From Buxus sempervirens (lineage: Eukaryota; Streptophyta; Magnoliopsida; Buxales; Buxaceae), in the NCBI GenBank assembly GCA_947561395.2, contig OX387186.1, positions 3,316,835-3,380,834 on the forward strand: a DNA stretch of 64,000 nt. The letters run 5' to 3'. The notes beneath the pieces are model-generated. The model worked only from the letters and a program-made list of their open reading frames with translations, was not told the DNA's origin and searched no databases. Position 1 is the stretch's first letter. Each line of letters starts with the position of its first letter. Positions 26,265 to 38,984 of this stretch are shown here, one piece after another. Made by a program: the position numbers and the translations under genes.

Positions 26265-26873
26265 CTAAAAGCACAACAAAAAAATCAGCATGTCATCCAC
26301 AAATAGTAAGTCCATTATAGTAACCTTTTCAACCCCTCTACGCACTCCATCAAGCAGCCCAAGAACTGCTGACATTTGAGATACCGACTTAAGGCTCCCA
26401 TAACAATAGCGAATAAAAGAGGCGAGAGAGGGTCGTCTTCTCTTAGCCCCCTAGAAGTCTTGAGAAAATCCATTGCTAATCTATTAACTAACATGGACAT
26501 GGGAACTGTAGATACACAAAATGAGATCCACCTCCTCCAATGATCCCAAGACTTTCTCCAAAGCAAGTATAGAAGAAACTTTGAGTTGACATGATCACTT
26601 CTTCTCTAGATCAAACTTGCACATAATAAATTCATCCTCACTTAGTTAAGATAGAATCGACATATTCACTTGCAGATAAGACTCCATTGAAGATATTCCT
26701 TCCTCCTACAAAAGCATTTTGTGAGTTATAAATAATACTAGTGAGCATTGAACTCAATCTATTTGACAAAAGTTTAGCCAAGATCTTATAGAAGCTACTG
26801 CTTAAACTGATAGGTCTGAAATCCCTTAAACTCATAGCCTTTTCCTTCTTTGGAATCAAAGACAGAAAAGTGG
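26265..26873 (-). pseudogene. LINE reverse transcriptase, central part
   Basis: Motifs read downward: SLIPKKEKA, DFRPISL, SFYKILAKLLSNRL, NAFVGGR, then RGLREDDPLSPLLF, and LFVDDML at about 26310-26290, which corresponds to the FADD catalytic box of L1 elements. The frame is broken between 26638 and 26566. Confidence 0.85.
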
Positions 26874-27178
26874 TGTTTGAGATAGTAGGAGGAGAGAAAC
26901 TAAAACACTGAAATATTTTTGATACTTTATTCAAGGTAGGAAACCTCTATATAATATAGAGGAGAATACAAGGAAGTATGTTTCCAATTAGAGATATAAT
27001 TTAATCCCTTAAAATCAGGAACAAAATTCCTCTAAATTAGGAACAAACTAAATAGGAAAACATGAACTTAGGATTCCTCTAAATTAGGAACAAACTAAAT
27101 AGGAAAACATAAAGTTAGGAACCCATTGACAGCCTTAAATTACTGCCAGCTTGCTCCCTATTATTACATTCGCTGACA
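26874..27178 (-). repeat. Copia 3' LTR (305 bp)
   Basis: Matches 31609-31847 but is longer because a segment of about 45 bp (cctctaaattaggaacaaac... ggaaaacat) is repeated. The polypurine tract agcttgagggggagtg (minus strand) abuts it at 27179-27194. Confidence 0.93.
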
Positions 27179-27223
27179 CTCCCCCTCAAGCTGGGTGTAT
27201 ATAGATTGAACATTCCCAACTTG

Positions 27224-27720
27224 TCAACCAGTTTCTCGAACACTGGTCTTGCTATCCCCTTGGTAAGTAAGTATGCTGCTTGTTCCCCTTATAAAATGAC
27301 AATCCACCTCCACATGCTTTGTTCTATCATGGTGTACTGGGTTGTGATAAATATTAATTGTAGCCTTATTGTCACAATACAACTTCATAGATCCAGAGGT
27401 CTCTATTTTTAATTCCTCAAGTAATATTTTCAACCACAATAATTCACTTATCCCTTGAGCAACTGCTCTAAATTCAGTTTCTGCACTGCTTCTTGCTACC
27501 ACTTGCTGCTTTTTGCTTCTCCATGTGACTAGGTTACTGATGTACAATAACCTGAGGTTGAACATCTATTAGTTACAGAACCAAACCAGTCAGCATCTAT
27601 ATAAGCCTCAACACTTCTCTTGCCAGTCTTTTTAAAGAAAAGATCTCTACCTGGAGTACCGTTCAGATACCTCAAAATCCAAAACGCAGCCTCCATATGT
27701 TCTTCATGAGGTAAATGCAT
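27224..27720 (-). pseudogene. Copia RNase H
   Basis: Motifs ADWFGSVTNRCSTSGYC, VVARSSAETEFRAVAQG, YCDNKATINIYHNPV and RTKHVEVDCHFIR follow the copia RNase H pattern. The domain is split over two overlapping frames (27720-27529 and 27565-27224), so a frameshift lies near 27540. Confidence 0.9.
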
Positions 27721-27848
27721 GAACTGGCTAACAAAACTAACAGAAAATGCTATATCAGTCTTAGTGTGAAATAGATAGATTAATCTACCAACTAGACGCT
27801 AATATCTTCCTCTTTCTACCGGACCTGTAGAAGAACTCTCTCCAAGTT

Positions 27849-29106
27849 TCATTGTAGGATCCATGGTGTTTCTGCTGGTTTGTAGCCTAGCATTCCAATC
27901 TTCTTCAATAAATCAAGAATGTATTTTCTTTGGGAAATCGAGATTCCCTCCTTGTTCCTTGCAACCTCCATTCCTAGAAAGTATCTTAACTTTCCTAGGT
28001 CTTTTATATCGAATTTTGTAGCTCGAATTTTCTTCAATCTTTCCATCTCTTCCCCATCATCACCTGTTAAGATGATATCGTCAACAGAAACAATAAGAAT
28101 AGATAACTTCCCAAGTCTATGTTGGTAAAAGAGTGTGTGATTGGATTGAGCCTGTTTATATCCTTGAACCTTAATGACTTTGGTAAATCTATCAAACCAA
28201 GTCTAAGTGACTACTTTAAGCCATGCAATGACTACCTCAATTTGCACACCTTCCCTTCTTTCCTTCCTTGAATCCGGGTGGGAGCTCCATATACACTTCC
28301 TCCTCTAAATCACCATTTATAAAGGCATTTTTCACATCTAATTGAATTAGGAGCCAATCCTTATTAGCTGCAAGAGATAATAGAACCCGGATTGTGTTTA
28401 ATTTGGCAACTAGTGCGAAGGTCTCCTCATAGTCAATCCTGTAAGTCTGAGTGTATCCTTTTGCAACCACTCTGGCTTTATACCTGTCAACCGAGCTATC
28501 TGTCTTGAACTTCACAGTGAACACCCATTTACATCCGACTGGATTCTTCCCTTCAAGTCGTTGAACTATATCCCAAGGATGATTTTTCTTCAAGGCTTCC
28601 ATTTCTTCTGATATAGCCTTTCTCCATCTCGGATCAGCCCAAGCACTTTCGATTGTTCTCGGTACCTCTTCTTTGTCTAGATTTGTTATCAACCTCTGAC
28701 ATGATTCTGACAGGTGAGCATATGAAACAAATTGCCCCAAAGGATGTTGTGTACATGATCTAACACCTTTCCGTAATGCTTTTGGAACATCAACTTCAGA
28801 AGTCTCAAAATTATGAGGTTTAGGTTTCAAGAGTTGCATACTTGAATCTGGTTCAAAAGGTTGGTTATGCTGAGTGTTAGATTTTCCTATTCCTTCGACA
28901 GTGTTTTTCTGAGAATAGACAAGTATCTCTGGTTCCAACCTTTTATGCTCTTCTCCCCCTGACTTAGGCAAGTCATTCAACTTGTGAACTTCACTTGATT
29001 CCTGGACAGGTGAATCATTATCACCTGTTGGAATCTGCAATGGGTTGACTGTTGAGGACTTATCAACATCTATGCCAAGAGATGAAGACCACGGAGACCA
29101 CCACAT
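27849..29106 (-). pseudogene. Copia reverse transcriptase
   Basis: 28237-29106 carries [37 protein letters not shown] and [20 protein letters not shown] second part (about 28110-27849) carries VDDIILTGDD, the catalytic aspartates, and LRYFLGMEVARN. A frameshift lies between about 28237 and 28200. The catalytic box itself is still intact. Confidence 0.92.
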
Positions 29107-29365
29107 ACTAACATTATCACCAGAACTTTCTTCTTCTCATTTATCCATCTCTCCCTAAAGAAGACTTGTGGAAAAGAATTGTTCTTTTTCAAAGAATGTG
29201 ATATCCATAGACACAAAATATTTGTTGAGATCAAGAGAATAACAACGGTACCCCCTTTGAGTAGAAGAATAACCTAGAAAACACATTTATGAGCCCTGGG
29301 GTCTAATTTGTTTCAATCAATGTCAAGGTTGTGAACAAAAGCGGTACAGCCAAAAACTTTGAACT

Positions 29366-30079
29366 CTAAGCTTGAAGAAATTCAACACTGAGGATAGGAC
29401 TTGAGCAAAGTATTGAGTGGAGTTTCAAAGTTGAGAACCTTAGATGGCATTCTATTAATAAGATAGCATGCAGATAAATTGCATCTCCCCAGAATTTCTT
29501 AGGAACATTACTAGTAAACATCAAGGCTCTAGCAACTTCTAATAGGTGACCATTTTTCCTTTCAGCAATGCCATTTTGCTGAGGGTTTTGACACGAGCTT
29601 GTATGAATAATCCCATGAGTTTTCAAAAAATCTCCCAAAATAGAATTAAAATACTCCTTTCCATTATCAGTATGGGAAACCTGAATTTTAGCATCAAATT
29701 GAGTTTGAACCATAGAATAGAATTCTTTAAAAATACGAGCAGCATCATAATTATCTTTCAAAAGGTACACCCAACATACTCTGGTATGGTCATCAGTAAG
29801 TGTAATGAACCAACATTTGTTAAACATATTAGGAATCCTAGAAGGTCCCCAAAGATCACTATGAATCATTGAAAACGGCTTGGATGATTTATAAATACTG
29901 GGAGAATAAGACTTTCTTTTATGCTTTGCCAACTGGCAGACTCCACATTGCAAAAGACTCTTATTTTTGGAAATCAACAGAGGAAATAAATGTTTCAGAT
30001 AAGGAAAACTTGGATGTCCCGTTCGGTAGTGCCACAACATAATCTCTTCTTCCTTTAGCTGCAACTTCGTGTCGCTCAC
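29366..30079 (-). pseudogene. Copia integrase
   Basis: The zinc-binding pre-integrase segment (LWHYRTGHPS ... CGVCQLAKH) is followed by the core: HSDLWGPS, DDHTRVCWVYLL, VSHTDNGKEYF and QNGIAERKN, which give the D, D and E catalytic residues. The C-terminal end loses the family pattern after LHAILL, so a frameshift is likely there. Confidence 0.93.
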
Positions 30080-30133
30080 AGCTAATGCTTCGGCTGCAGA
30101 ATTCTCGAGACTGTCAAAGAAATAGAGTCCTCC

Positions 30134-30556
30134 TCATTCACTAGCACTGCCAATCGTCTTCCCCAATTTTTGGTCCTGAAACACACATCCTTTATCAGAA
30201 AAACTCACAATACATTGAAGGTCTTTCACAAGCTTATTAACAGATAACAAACTAGAGGACAGTTTAGGGACATGTAACACAGATTGCAAAGTAAGATCAG
30301 GGCTAATTTTTATGGATCCAAGCCCAACAACAAGAGCGAGTGTACCATCTGCAATTTTTACTTTGCAATTTCCAGGACGAGAATTATAAGAACTAAACAG
30401 CTCTCCATGACTTGTCATATGATCACTTGCACCTGAATCAACAATCCAAATTTCTTCCTTTTCAGTCCGACCATAAAAAGCAGTTAAGAAGGTACCTTTC
30501 TGCTCAAGGAAAGAATAACCTGATTCTCGGCTGTTGGCCGACTGTGCTCCCAACAA
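30134..30556 (-). pseudogene. Copia protease
   Basis: WIVDSGASDHMT is the aspartic protease active site of copia elements (about 30450). It is followed by VLHVPKLSSSLLSVNKL. A stop separates it from the integrase frame. Confidence 0.9.
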
Positions 30557-30585
30557 CTTGTATAGTTGTTCAAGTAGATCTTTAT

Positions 30586-31566
30586 TTAGAGCCAGGCCAT
30601 GTCCACCCGAATTTGGTGGCTCAGATATAACTTGTGATGCTTGGTGTCCATTATTTTCTCTGTTTTTAAACTTATTAGGGACCCAACCACTTGGCTTGCC
30701 ATGTAGTTTCCAACAATTCTCCCTTGAGTGATTCGGCTTGTGGCAATGATCACACCACAGTTTATTTCTGTTGTCCCTTTGATCTCTGTTCTGTAGGCAG
30801 CGAGAGCTGATCCTTCAACAACTAGTGTAATCATTGATTCACCCAACATCACCCGCCTTTGGCTCTCTTCGCAACGAACCTCGGCAAGGATTTCTCCTAT
30901 GGATGGCAATGGCTTAACTCCGAGTAGCCTCCTGCGAACCTCATCCAATTCCTTGTTAAGTCCATCCAAAAAATCATAGATTTGTTCTTCATCTCTCACC
31001 CTTTTATATTGGAGTGCATATTTACAGCACTTCCACTTGTATTGCTGGAACAAATCCAGTTCTTGCCAAAGTTTGGATAACTTATTGTAATATTGAGTGA
31101 CATCCAAATCTCCTTGCTTCAAGTTTCTGGCCTGATTTCAAAGTTCGAATTTCTGGGCTGAATTTTCGAAATCAGAGAAAGCTAAGGTAACAACATCCCA
31201 CAATTCCTTTGCTGTAGAATAATAGAGATATGCCTCTCCAATACTTACCTCCATAGAGTTGACTAGCCATGCCATAACCATTGAATTTTGTGCATCCCAC
31301 ACCAAATAAGTTGGATCATCTTCGTTCGGTCGCTTTGCCGAACCATCAATATATCCAAGCCTTCCTTTTCCTCTAATGACCATCTGAACCGCCCTAGACC
31401 ATTGTAGGAAATTCTTTCCATTGAGTTTATGGGCTGTGATTTGGAGAGATGAAGAGGAATCAGACAATGTAGTGGGGGCAATTATAAAAGCAGTCGACTG
31501 TGAGACATCCGATGGCACCTCAGCAATCTCGCCTCTGCTTGCCCCAGTAAAGGCCGTCTTGACCAT
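30586..31566 (-). pseudogene. Copia gag
   Basis: Two adjacent frames (31566-31138, 31122-30586) give LNGKNFLQWSRAVQMVI, YSTAKELWDVV, then DVTQYYNKLSKLWQELD and FLDGLNKELDEVRRRLLG, the usual copia gag order. A stop lies between them. The zinc knuckle is not clearly readable, probably because of a further frameshift near 30800. Confidence 0.88.
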
Positions 31567-31596
31567 ATTCTCTCCTCAAGTACAACCTCTGTTTCT

Positions 31597-31608
31597 GCTC
31601 TGATACCA
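31597..31608 (-). other. Copia primer binding site
   Basis: On the minus strand tggtatcagagc directly follows the 5' LTR. This is the complement of the initiator methionine tRNA 3' end, the primer used by most plant copia elements. Confidence 0.9.
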
Positions 31609-31847
31609 TGTTAGAGATAGTAGGAGAAGAGAAACTAAAACACTGCAATATTTTTTATACTTTATTTAAGGTAGGAAACCTCTATATATAGAGGAGAATA
31701 CAAGGAAGCATGTTTCCAATTAGAGATAGAATTTAATCCCTTAAAATCAGGAACAAAATTCCTCTAAATAGGAAAACATAAAGTTAGGAACCCATTGACA
31801 GCCTTAAATTACTGCCCGCTTGCTCCCTATTATTACATTCGCTGACA
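31609..31847 (-). repeat. Copia 5' LTR (239 bp)
   Basis: Begins TGTTAGAGATAG and ends CGCTGACA on the + strand. It matches the other LTR with scattered differences and lacks its internal duplication. Confidence 0.93.
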
Positions 31848-31852
31848 AGTGG

Positions 31853-32640
31853 CATTGGCGATTTTTTCAAATTTAGCATTAATGAGAGAAATTTGAATTG
31901 CTTCCAACAAATCTAAAGCCACTACAAGCCAGAATCTCTTATAAAATGCCTAAGTAAATCCGTCATGCCCCAATGCTTTGTCACCTTCCATTTCTTTTAC
32001 CATAGCTTCCAATTCACCTTGAGATACCTATTTTTCCAGTAGATCTCGATATCATTATCATAAGCCAGTTCCCACCATAGTGAGGTTGGCAACACGAATC
32101 TTGTCTCTCCAACAAATCGCTATCTTCGTTGGAAATAAATTCAAACTCCAAACCATCCAACTTTGGTCCAAACCTTTCACACTCAGAGAACAAACTTACG
32201 TATATATTTCGGATTTGTTTAGTTCTTCTTATGTAAGTAAGTTCCCATGCACTAGAAGCCAATCTATAGAATTTATTATACTACTACAATTTGCATAGTT
32301 ATGAAAAAATCTGATATTTTTATCCCCCAATTTTAACCATAGAGCCCTTTACTTTTGTCTCCAACAGATTCCATTTATTGTTGCCAACCTCTTAAATTCT
32401 ACCTTGAAGTTTTTTCTAAGGATCCACTGAGCTGATTGTAAAACCCTATTTTCTTCTAAAACATCCACGTCCTTGAACAAAGGAGTACGACCAGTCTGCA
32501 ACTTTAGAAATTATAAAAAAAAAACCCATACTTCATTCTCAAATCTAAATGGGCTTGCCTACCTTACTTCATTCTGAAAAACCATGAACAAAGGAATACA
32601 ATCAAATATAGGCCTCGAGAGGGAAAAATTGAGAAATGAG
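31853..32640 (-). pseudogene. LINE linker and start of reverse transcriptase
   Basis: Read on the minus strand, about 32480-32280 gives a segment with ALWLKLGDKNIRFFHNYA, typical of the region just before the RT. About 31990-31930 gives KALGHDGFT and YKRFW, the first RT motif. The frame contains stops. Confidence 0.75.
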
Positions 32641-33260
32641 GGAACTTGTCCGCCATTCTAGAGATATCAGGAATCTATCTAGTTATAGAGCACCGAGTGA
32701 CCCTGATTGTCAGACCAAGTGAAGTTCACACCTTTCAACCGCAAATCTATAGCCAAGAGTTCTCTCATATTGTTTGATGTGAATTTCCTGCCACCTTTGT
32801 CACTAGGAAATCTAGTTACGTTAAAATCACTTGCCATACACAATGGCAATTGATTCCCGCTCTGAACATAAGTTTAGACCAAAGAACATGAGAGAGAATT
32901 TTCATTAGGACCACAAACTCTGGAAAAAAGGGCAGTGGTTGGGACTCCTAATTTCTTTCAAAACCACTGAAGCTGAGTACAACCCCAAACAAGGTAGAGC
33001 TAGCACCCACTTATTAGAGTTCCATGATATGATTATGACACCAAACGTCTACCTAGCTGGTAATGCAAACCATTCCACCTCACGAGCCCACCAGATATAT
33101 CCCACAATCTCCTTAGAAACAACTTCTAGCTTCAACTCTTGCAACAAAATCACATCCGGTTTTTAGAAATCAAGGACTGTGTTGACTACTAATCTTTTCC
33201 CTACTACGTTTAGACCACCCACATTCCATGATATAAGTTTTAGCTTCATTGAGAAACTAA
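32640..33260 (-). pseudogene. LINE endonuclease domain
   Basis: Minus-strand reading from about 33250 gives KLISWNVGGLN, then KPDVILLQELKLE, the opening motifs of the APE-type endonuclease of L1 elements (the N and E active-site residues). An in-frame stop sits just before KPDV, and further breaks follow. Confidence 0.82.
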
Positions 33261-33391
33261 ACTTACCCTCCCATTTCCCTTACCCACATTGTAGCTTATT
33301 GTAGATTCCTTTTGCTTCTTAAATCCCCAAAAGCTAAATTTATCCTTCAATGACCAGGATAGTTAATGTAGCTTCCTTTTGCTTCTTTTGG

Positions 33392-33715
33392 TCATATGTT
33401 TACCAAAGCCATGTTAATGTTCAATAGACAAAACAAAGCCTTTGCTTCTCTTTTAGAACCTTCAAAAGAGACCCCCAAATATTTACTGAGACTTATAAAA
33501 GAGTTTAGGACCCATTCTGATATCATTTTTCTTGACCCAAGTTTCATCGAATCCTCCAAGCCACCATTCTTCTTGTTGTTGACATCTAACGATTCATGAC
33601 TCACTCCCAGATCATCTACACTCACGATAGGAGATGTGGGCTCTGAAGTTACAACCTTATCTGTATCAAATTCTGCGTCCCTCATCACTTCCACAGCTCT
33701 CATGATAAGACTCAA
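33392..33715 (-). pseudogene. LINE region upstream of the endonuclease
   Basis: A frame of 107 codons with acidic sequence and then WVLNSFISLSKYLGVSFEG and EAKALFCLL. Similar text (surface loop, then GVSFEG and a short helix) stands before the endonuclease in plant LINEs as I know them. Its function is unknown. Confidence 0.55.
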
Positions 33716-33890
33716 ATCTCATAGAATGAACGAATACGACATTGGCCAAGAAATAGAACAAGGGATGAGGAATAACGTAACGAACACCCTAGGATCGACT
33801 TTCCTAAGATCACAGCATCGTGCTAGCTTTCTACTACTACCCCATAAAGAACACTAATTTCAAAAATAAATAAACAAATAAAATGCTTAT

Positions 33891-36800
33891 GGCAAAAGTC
33901 CTGCACTTCTCTCGCCCATTACATTCATACATTATAAGGACAATGGATGTGAAATCCAACCAATAGATTGATGATTCCTTTACTTAGAAACTTTCCCTAC
34001 TTCTCGCTTGATAATGTACAAACATATTCGATAGAACACTATGAGAAAGCCAACCAAAGAGCTTTTCCTCGTCAAGATAAAAAAATTTCTAATAATCTCC
34101 TGAAATTTTCTCCGTAATCCACTTCTGCTACCCTAACATTCCTTGTTTTGATCAGATTTGTGAAGTCATTAAAGTGTTTCACTAGCGTATCCTAAAACCT
34201 TTTGAGCTTTCAATTGTCTTATCATTTAAGTTTGAAATCAAGATTCCTCCTTACACATTACCTATCTTTTGAAAGCATCTAACTTTACTATTGGCCTTCG
34301 ACCATTTTACAAGAGATTTTTGTTGTTAAAGCTCGCATTCCATACCATCCAAATTTCTACTAACCTTAGCCTTAACAAGGGAATAAATTTGGTCAAATTC
34401 CTCTACTTCCGTTATTTTAAGTCTTCCAAAAATTTGATTATTCCATTATTTTAACCTTACCTTTTAGAAATCACAATGACCATGAATTTATGACGCACCA
34501 TCCTCCAAGATTTCATCCTCACCATAATCTTAATGCTTCCACTCTTTTAAATCAGCCTTTAACCAATCCCCATGATCTTAAAGTTATTATGACCTACCAT
34601 CATCCAAGCATAAGCCCCAAAATCATTCTTTTGGTAAGTGATTTGATTGATCACCATTAGATGAGGATCATGGGGAATGAGGAGATACCAAATAAAACTC
34701 AAACCCGAGAAACTAGAAATACTAACTATAACAAGGCATTTTTGTTGGAGGCAACACTATGAGCACTTGTATTTTGGGAAAAAAATGGATATCTCCACAG
34801 CAAATATTTTTCCATTCCCTATTGCATCCCAACAACAAAGATAGAATAAAAATTAAAGATCCAGAATATGGTTCTATACTCTTTCATTAATATAAAATCT
34901 GTTGCTATTTAGAAAAAATATATATGTTCAATAATTTGCTTCCATGCAGTTCCCAAAAGGGAGTTATGCCCGCCTACTGACATTCTAACCATTTTGATAT
35001 GCTCCAAATTTGCTTTTGATCGCTGCATAGACCTTCTCAATCCCGTTAGAATTGCAGATGCCATTTAAAACTCCCATTCACCAACTTATATTTGAGGCCA
35101 CAAAAATTTCGTCTTACCAACCTAATCTCATATGATAAACTGATATTTTTTCCCTCCCTTCAACAAAAGGGTCTCACAGATAAGTGTATCACCACCCTAA
35201 CCATTTTTCTAGGCATTTACAACACCTACATGAACTAAATAAGGAAACTTTCCAACATGATCAGATAAAAGAAATCATAGCACCTAGATATATTATGATC
35301 TTTTCAACCCATCCAAATTCCATTCAACGAGGATACTGGCTTAAGGCATAAACCAACATTTAATTGGCCAATAGGCCAGTTGATATCCAAGTATTTGCAT
35401 GTAGGATTGGATTCTATCCAGAATCAAATGATGTTCACCAGTGCATTTTTTTCTTTTTTGGTGCACCAGGTATCATCTCAAAAGAAAAGACTATGACTCT
35501 CACAATTTCAACATCCAAAGGAGAATCAACAAGTGATAGAATAGCGGATCAACAGATAGACAATAGCAAGATTCTCTAACTATCAATTTCAATCACTAAG
35601 CCCTTCAATTTGCCTGCATCTTCAACTAAGTACATCTGCAACCAAAGTAAAAAGGGAAAAACAAAAAACAAAAAGGAACATAGACCAAGTCAACTTACCA
35701 AAAGCCACTAAATGACTACAAGAATAGTCAAGGAGCTCCAATAATTATAACTTGAACATTCTTAACCCCTGCCCATAATTCTCCACCACACCCCAAAACT
35801 GACAAGCTTCCAAAAATCGTCAAGAAACTTCCAACTTACCCTATTATTACACGAACTTTTCAAGATTAGTGAATCCAAGGTCTACTCAAATCATCCACCA
35901 TCCCATTTGCCACAAGCACTTAAACTACAATCTGTCATCCATATTACACACTTTCTCAAATAGTTGCCATATACCCAAGCTATTCCTTTAAATTTGAAGA
36001 GAATGTCCTGACGCTAATCTTATAATAAATACTAAATAAAGAGAGTCAAAGTCCTCCACTTGTCTTTACCCGTCCCTCCATTTTAAAGCAACATAGGTGG
36101 AACAACAAATATTTTGGCAAAGCCTTCAATCCAAATTCATTAAAAACTTCCAATAGTTATTTCTTCAAAGTCTCATGATATAATGCTATGAGATAAGCCA
36201 TCTAGGACAAGAGCTTTTCCAACATCAAGATCCAAATTGTTCCCTAAACACCTCAAATTTTCTCCTTAGTTTACCATATCTGCTCCAAAGATACCTAGTT
36301 TGTTTAACAACCATATCCTCAAACATTTCTAGTTTCGATCAGATTTGTACAATCACTAGTTTGTTTAACGACCATATCCTCAAATCTTTTTTCATTTTTG
36401 GTTATCGTCTATTATCAACTGAGTTTGCAATTAAATTCCTCATCCTCCCACTAGATACTCTATGACAGTAAACAATATTACCATCACCCACCAACCATTC
36501 TACATTAGATATTTCATGCCTTAAATTTCCTTTGAATTAAATTCAAAATGAATGCATTTTACTCTTTCCATGACATTCATATTTCGTCACCCTTTACAAA
36601 GGACAAATTCACACCAAAGCCTCCTTTTTCATTATCATAAGCCTCCAAAAATCTTAATTATTATGTTCTTTTAAATCTCACCATAAACAGTCCCAATGAA
36701 CATGAATTTGTGACCAGTCATTCTCTAATAAGAAGGCAAAAGTGCTTTTGCCCACCTACTGAGATTCCAATAATCTTGATCAACAGTATATCTTCCTTTG

Positions 36801-38984
36801 ACTGGCTCCATTAAATATTCCATCTCAATCCCCTCAGAGTTGTCAAAGTCCTCACTAGTCACTACTATAGAATTCTTGCTCACCAAGTAACTCATACTTG
36901 GCCAACCAAAGTGTTCTAGCTTACCAACCAATTCGTTTATGACAAATTATCCTTCTTCTATGGATAACAGAAATCTAACCCCCAAAAAATATGTATGATT
37001 TTCCACCTGGCCAAATTCCTTCAGCATTTCCCAAATACTAGAGCCCAAAATTCCATTAAATGAGTGTACCTTTTCAACTCATCCTAAACTATTCAATTGC
37101 CCAAACATCCAAGGATATGCATGTAGGATTGCATTCCATCTACACTCAATATGTTGTCCACCAATGCTTATTTTGTGCAAGTTAACCTTTAGACCCAGAT
37201 GGCTTCCTAGAATAAGTTGTTATGAATCTCATATTTTTTTACACTCAAAAGGATTACCTTCAAGGAAAATAATAGTGCCATCGACATAGAACATGTACAA
37301 GATCCTCAAAATACACTTTTCAACACTAAGCCCTTCAATTTGCTTACATGTAACCAATGTAACAAAGGAACAAAGATAGTGAATCTCCAAGCCTAATTCC
37401 TCTAGAGGATTCAAGAATCCTTTAGGAGCTTCCACCATGGTATTTGCCGTAAGCATCCCATCTATGATTCATAATCATATTTACACAATTTTCATTAATA
37501 GTTTTAATAGACCCGGGCACTTCTTTTAAATGTAAGGAAAAAAAAAAAAGAGCATTGGTACTGACTGCATACTAACTACCAAAAAAATAGATGGGACAGA
37601 AGTCCTTCATTTGTCTTACCTGTCTTGCATATTAAGGAAATGGATGTGCAACCAATAAATCAACTGACAATACCTTTAACCCAGAATTCACTAAAAGCTT
37701 CCCCAATTTCCTACAGGATAATATCCTAACACATTTGATACAATCCTATGGGAAAGCCATCCAAACCAAGAGCATTCCCCAATCAAGATCCAAATCGGTC
37801 TCTTAATCTTGAAGAACTTTTCAATAATCCACTTTCTCTGCCCCAAAGAAAAGAACCTCCAAAGAAACATCTCTAACTTCGAGCAGATTTGTACAATCAC
37901 TAAAGTTTTCTGCAATAGAGTCCTCAAATCTTTCTGGGTTTTCGACATTGTTCAATTATCATTTAAATTTGTAATAAAATTCCTTCTACCACTAGCTACC
38001 TCAAGACCGTACCCAATGTTACCATCACCTACCAAGCATTTTACATGACTTCTTTGTCACCAAAACTTTTCTCCATATCAACTCTAAGATGAATGAGCTT
38101 CCGCTTCACACTTTCCACCTCATTCACAATTCTATACCCATCTAGCTCATTCACGATGCCCCTTCATTATTTCAAGTCTTCCAACATAAATAACTATTCC
38201 CTCCTAAATCCTCCTTTAAAAAGTTTCACTGAACGTGAATTTATGACCTACTCTCCAAAGTTCCTCCTTCACTGAAATCTTCATTGCATGTGATTTTAAA
38301 TCTTGATTTAACCAGTCCAAATGACCGTAAATTCATGAGCCAAGAGCACGTCCCTAAGATCATTCTTTCGTATGATTTGATAAATCATCATCATATGAAG
38401 AACATGGAGAAAGAGGAGACTCCAAATAAGCCTCAAGTCGAAGAAGCTAAAAATACTAAAGGCAAAAGAAGGTTTGATGGACATAATGCCACAAGCTCAT
38501 CGGTATTTTTGACGAAATGAATATCTCCTCACCAAATAACTTTCCAGAAATGAAATAGGGATCCATCCCCTACTCCAACCCTAACACATGCATAGAGTAG
38601 AGAGCAAAGCACAATGATTTCATTCTAGGAAGCTGGAAAAATGGCCTTTTCAGTCCACATCTTTTTGATCTATGCCAATTTTGCTTTTGATTATTGCATC
38701 CCTTCTCCATCTCCTAAGAATTGCAAAAGCCATTGACCAAAGACTTAGAGAATTCATATTCATCAAGTCACTCATTGAGGCTAAAAAGGCCTCTTGGCTT
38801 ATAGACCTAATCCTATATGACCAAGTGATCCTTCTCAATCTGCCCCCTCACAAAAAGATCCATGGATCAATGACCCAAGGTAGACACCCTCCTAAACATT
38901 TTAATACACCAACATCAACCAAAAAAAAATTTTATCAAAAGATGACCTCATAATAGACACCCTACCGCCTAAAGTTATGTACCA
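33891..38984 (-). mobile_element. Head-to-tail, strongly decayed LINE segments, minus strand
   Basis: Diagnostic words recur on the minus strand. The RT entry motif (A-L-x-L-D-G-x form) is found at about 34065, 36215 and 37770, and GLKVN-type text at about 37185. The + strand block with aagtcct(c/g)cact... ggaaatggatgtg recurs near 33893, 36045 and 37585. Another block near 34610-34790 recurs near 38340-38540. All frames are full of stops. These are several truncated copies of one LINE family lying in the same direction. No gene remains. Confidence 0.65.

Larger units (their letters stand above)
26874..31847 (-). mobile_element. Ty1/copia LTR retrotransposon, full length, minus strand
   Basis: Ends TG...CA, with AGTGG on both sides (26869-26873 and 31848-31852). 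LTRs are 26874-27178 and 31609-31847. Domain order in coding direction is gag, protease, integrase, reverse transcriptase, RNase H, the order that defines copia. The primer binding site and polypurine tract are present. It is inactive: every domain lies in a separate frame. The difference between the two LTRs says the insertion is not recent. It sits inside the LINE reverse transcriptase. Confidence 0.95.
24905..33890 (-). mobile_element. L1-type LINE, minus strand, split by two later insertions
   Basis: In coding order from the right: a pre-endonuclease frame (33715-33392), an endonuclease domain (about 33250-32640), a linker with the words LWLKLGDKN (about 32310), then reverse transcriptase pieces at about 32000-31853, 26873-26265 and 25500-24909. 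The pieces join in order when the copia element (26874-31847) and the inverted-repeat element (25531-26264) are ignored. Stops and frameshifts are common. The zinc-finger/RNase H end is missing. The element is dead; about 3.3 kb of it remains. Confidence 0.85.

Noticed and set aside
31597..31608. tRNA gene
   Set aside because: The match to methionine tRNA is only the 12-base primer binding site of a retrotransposon. The same holds for 42277-42290.
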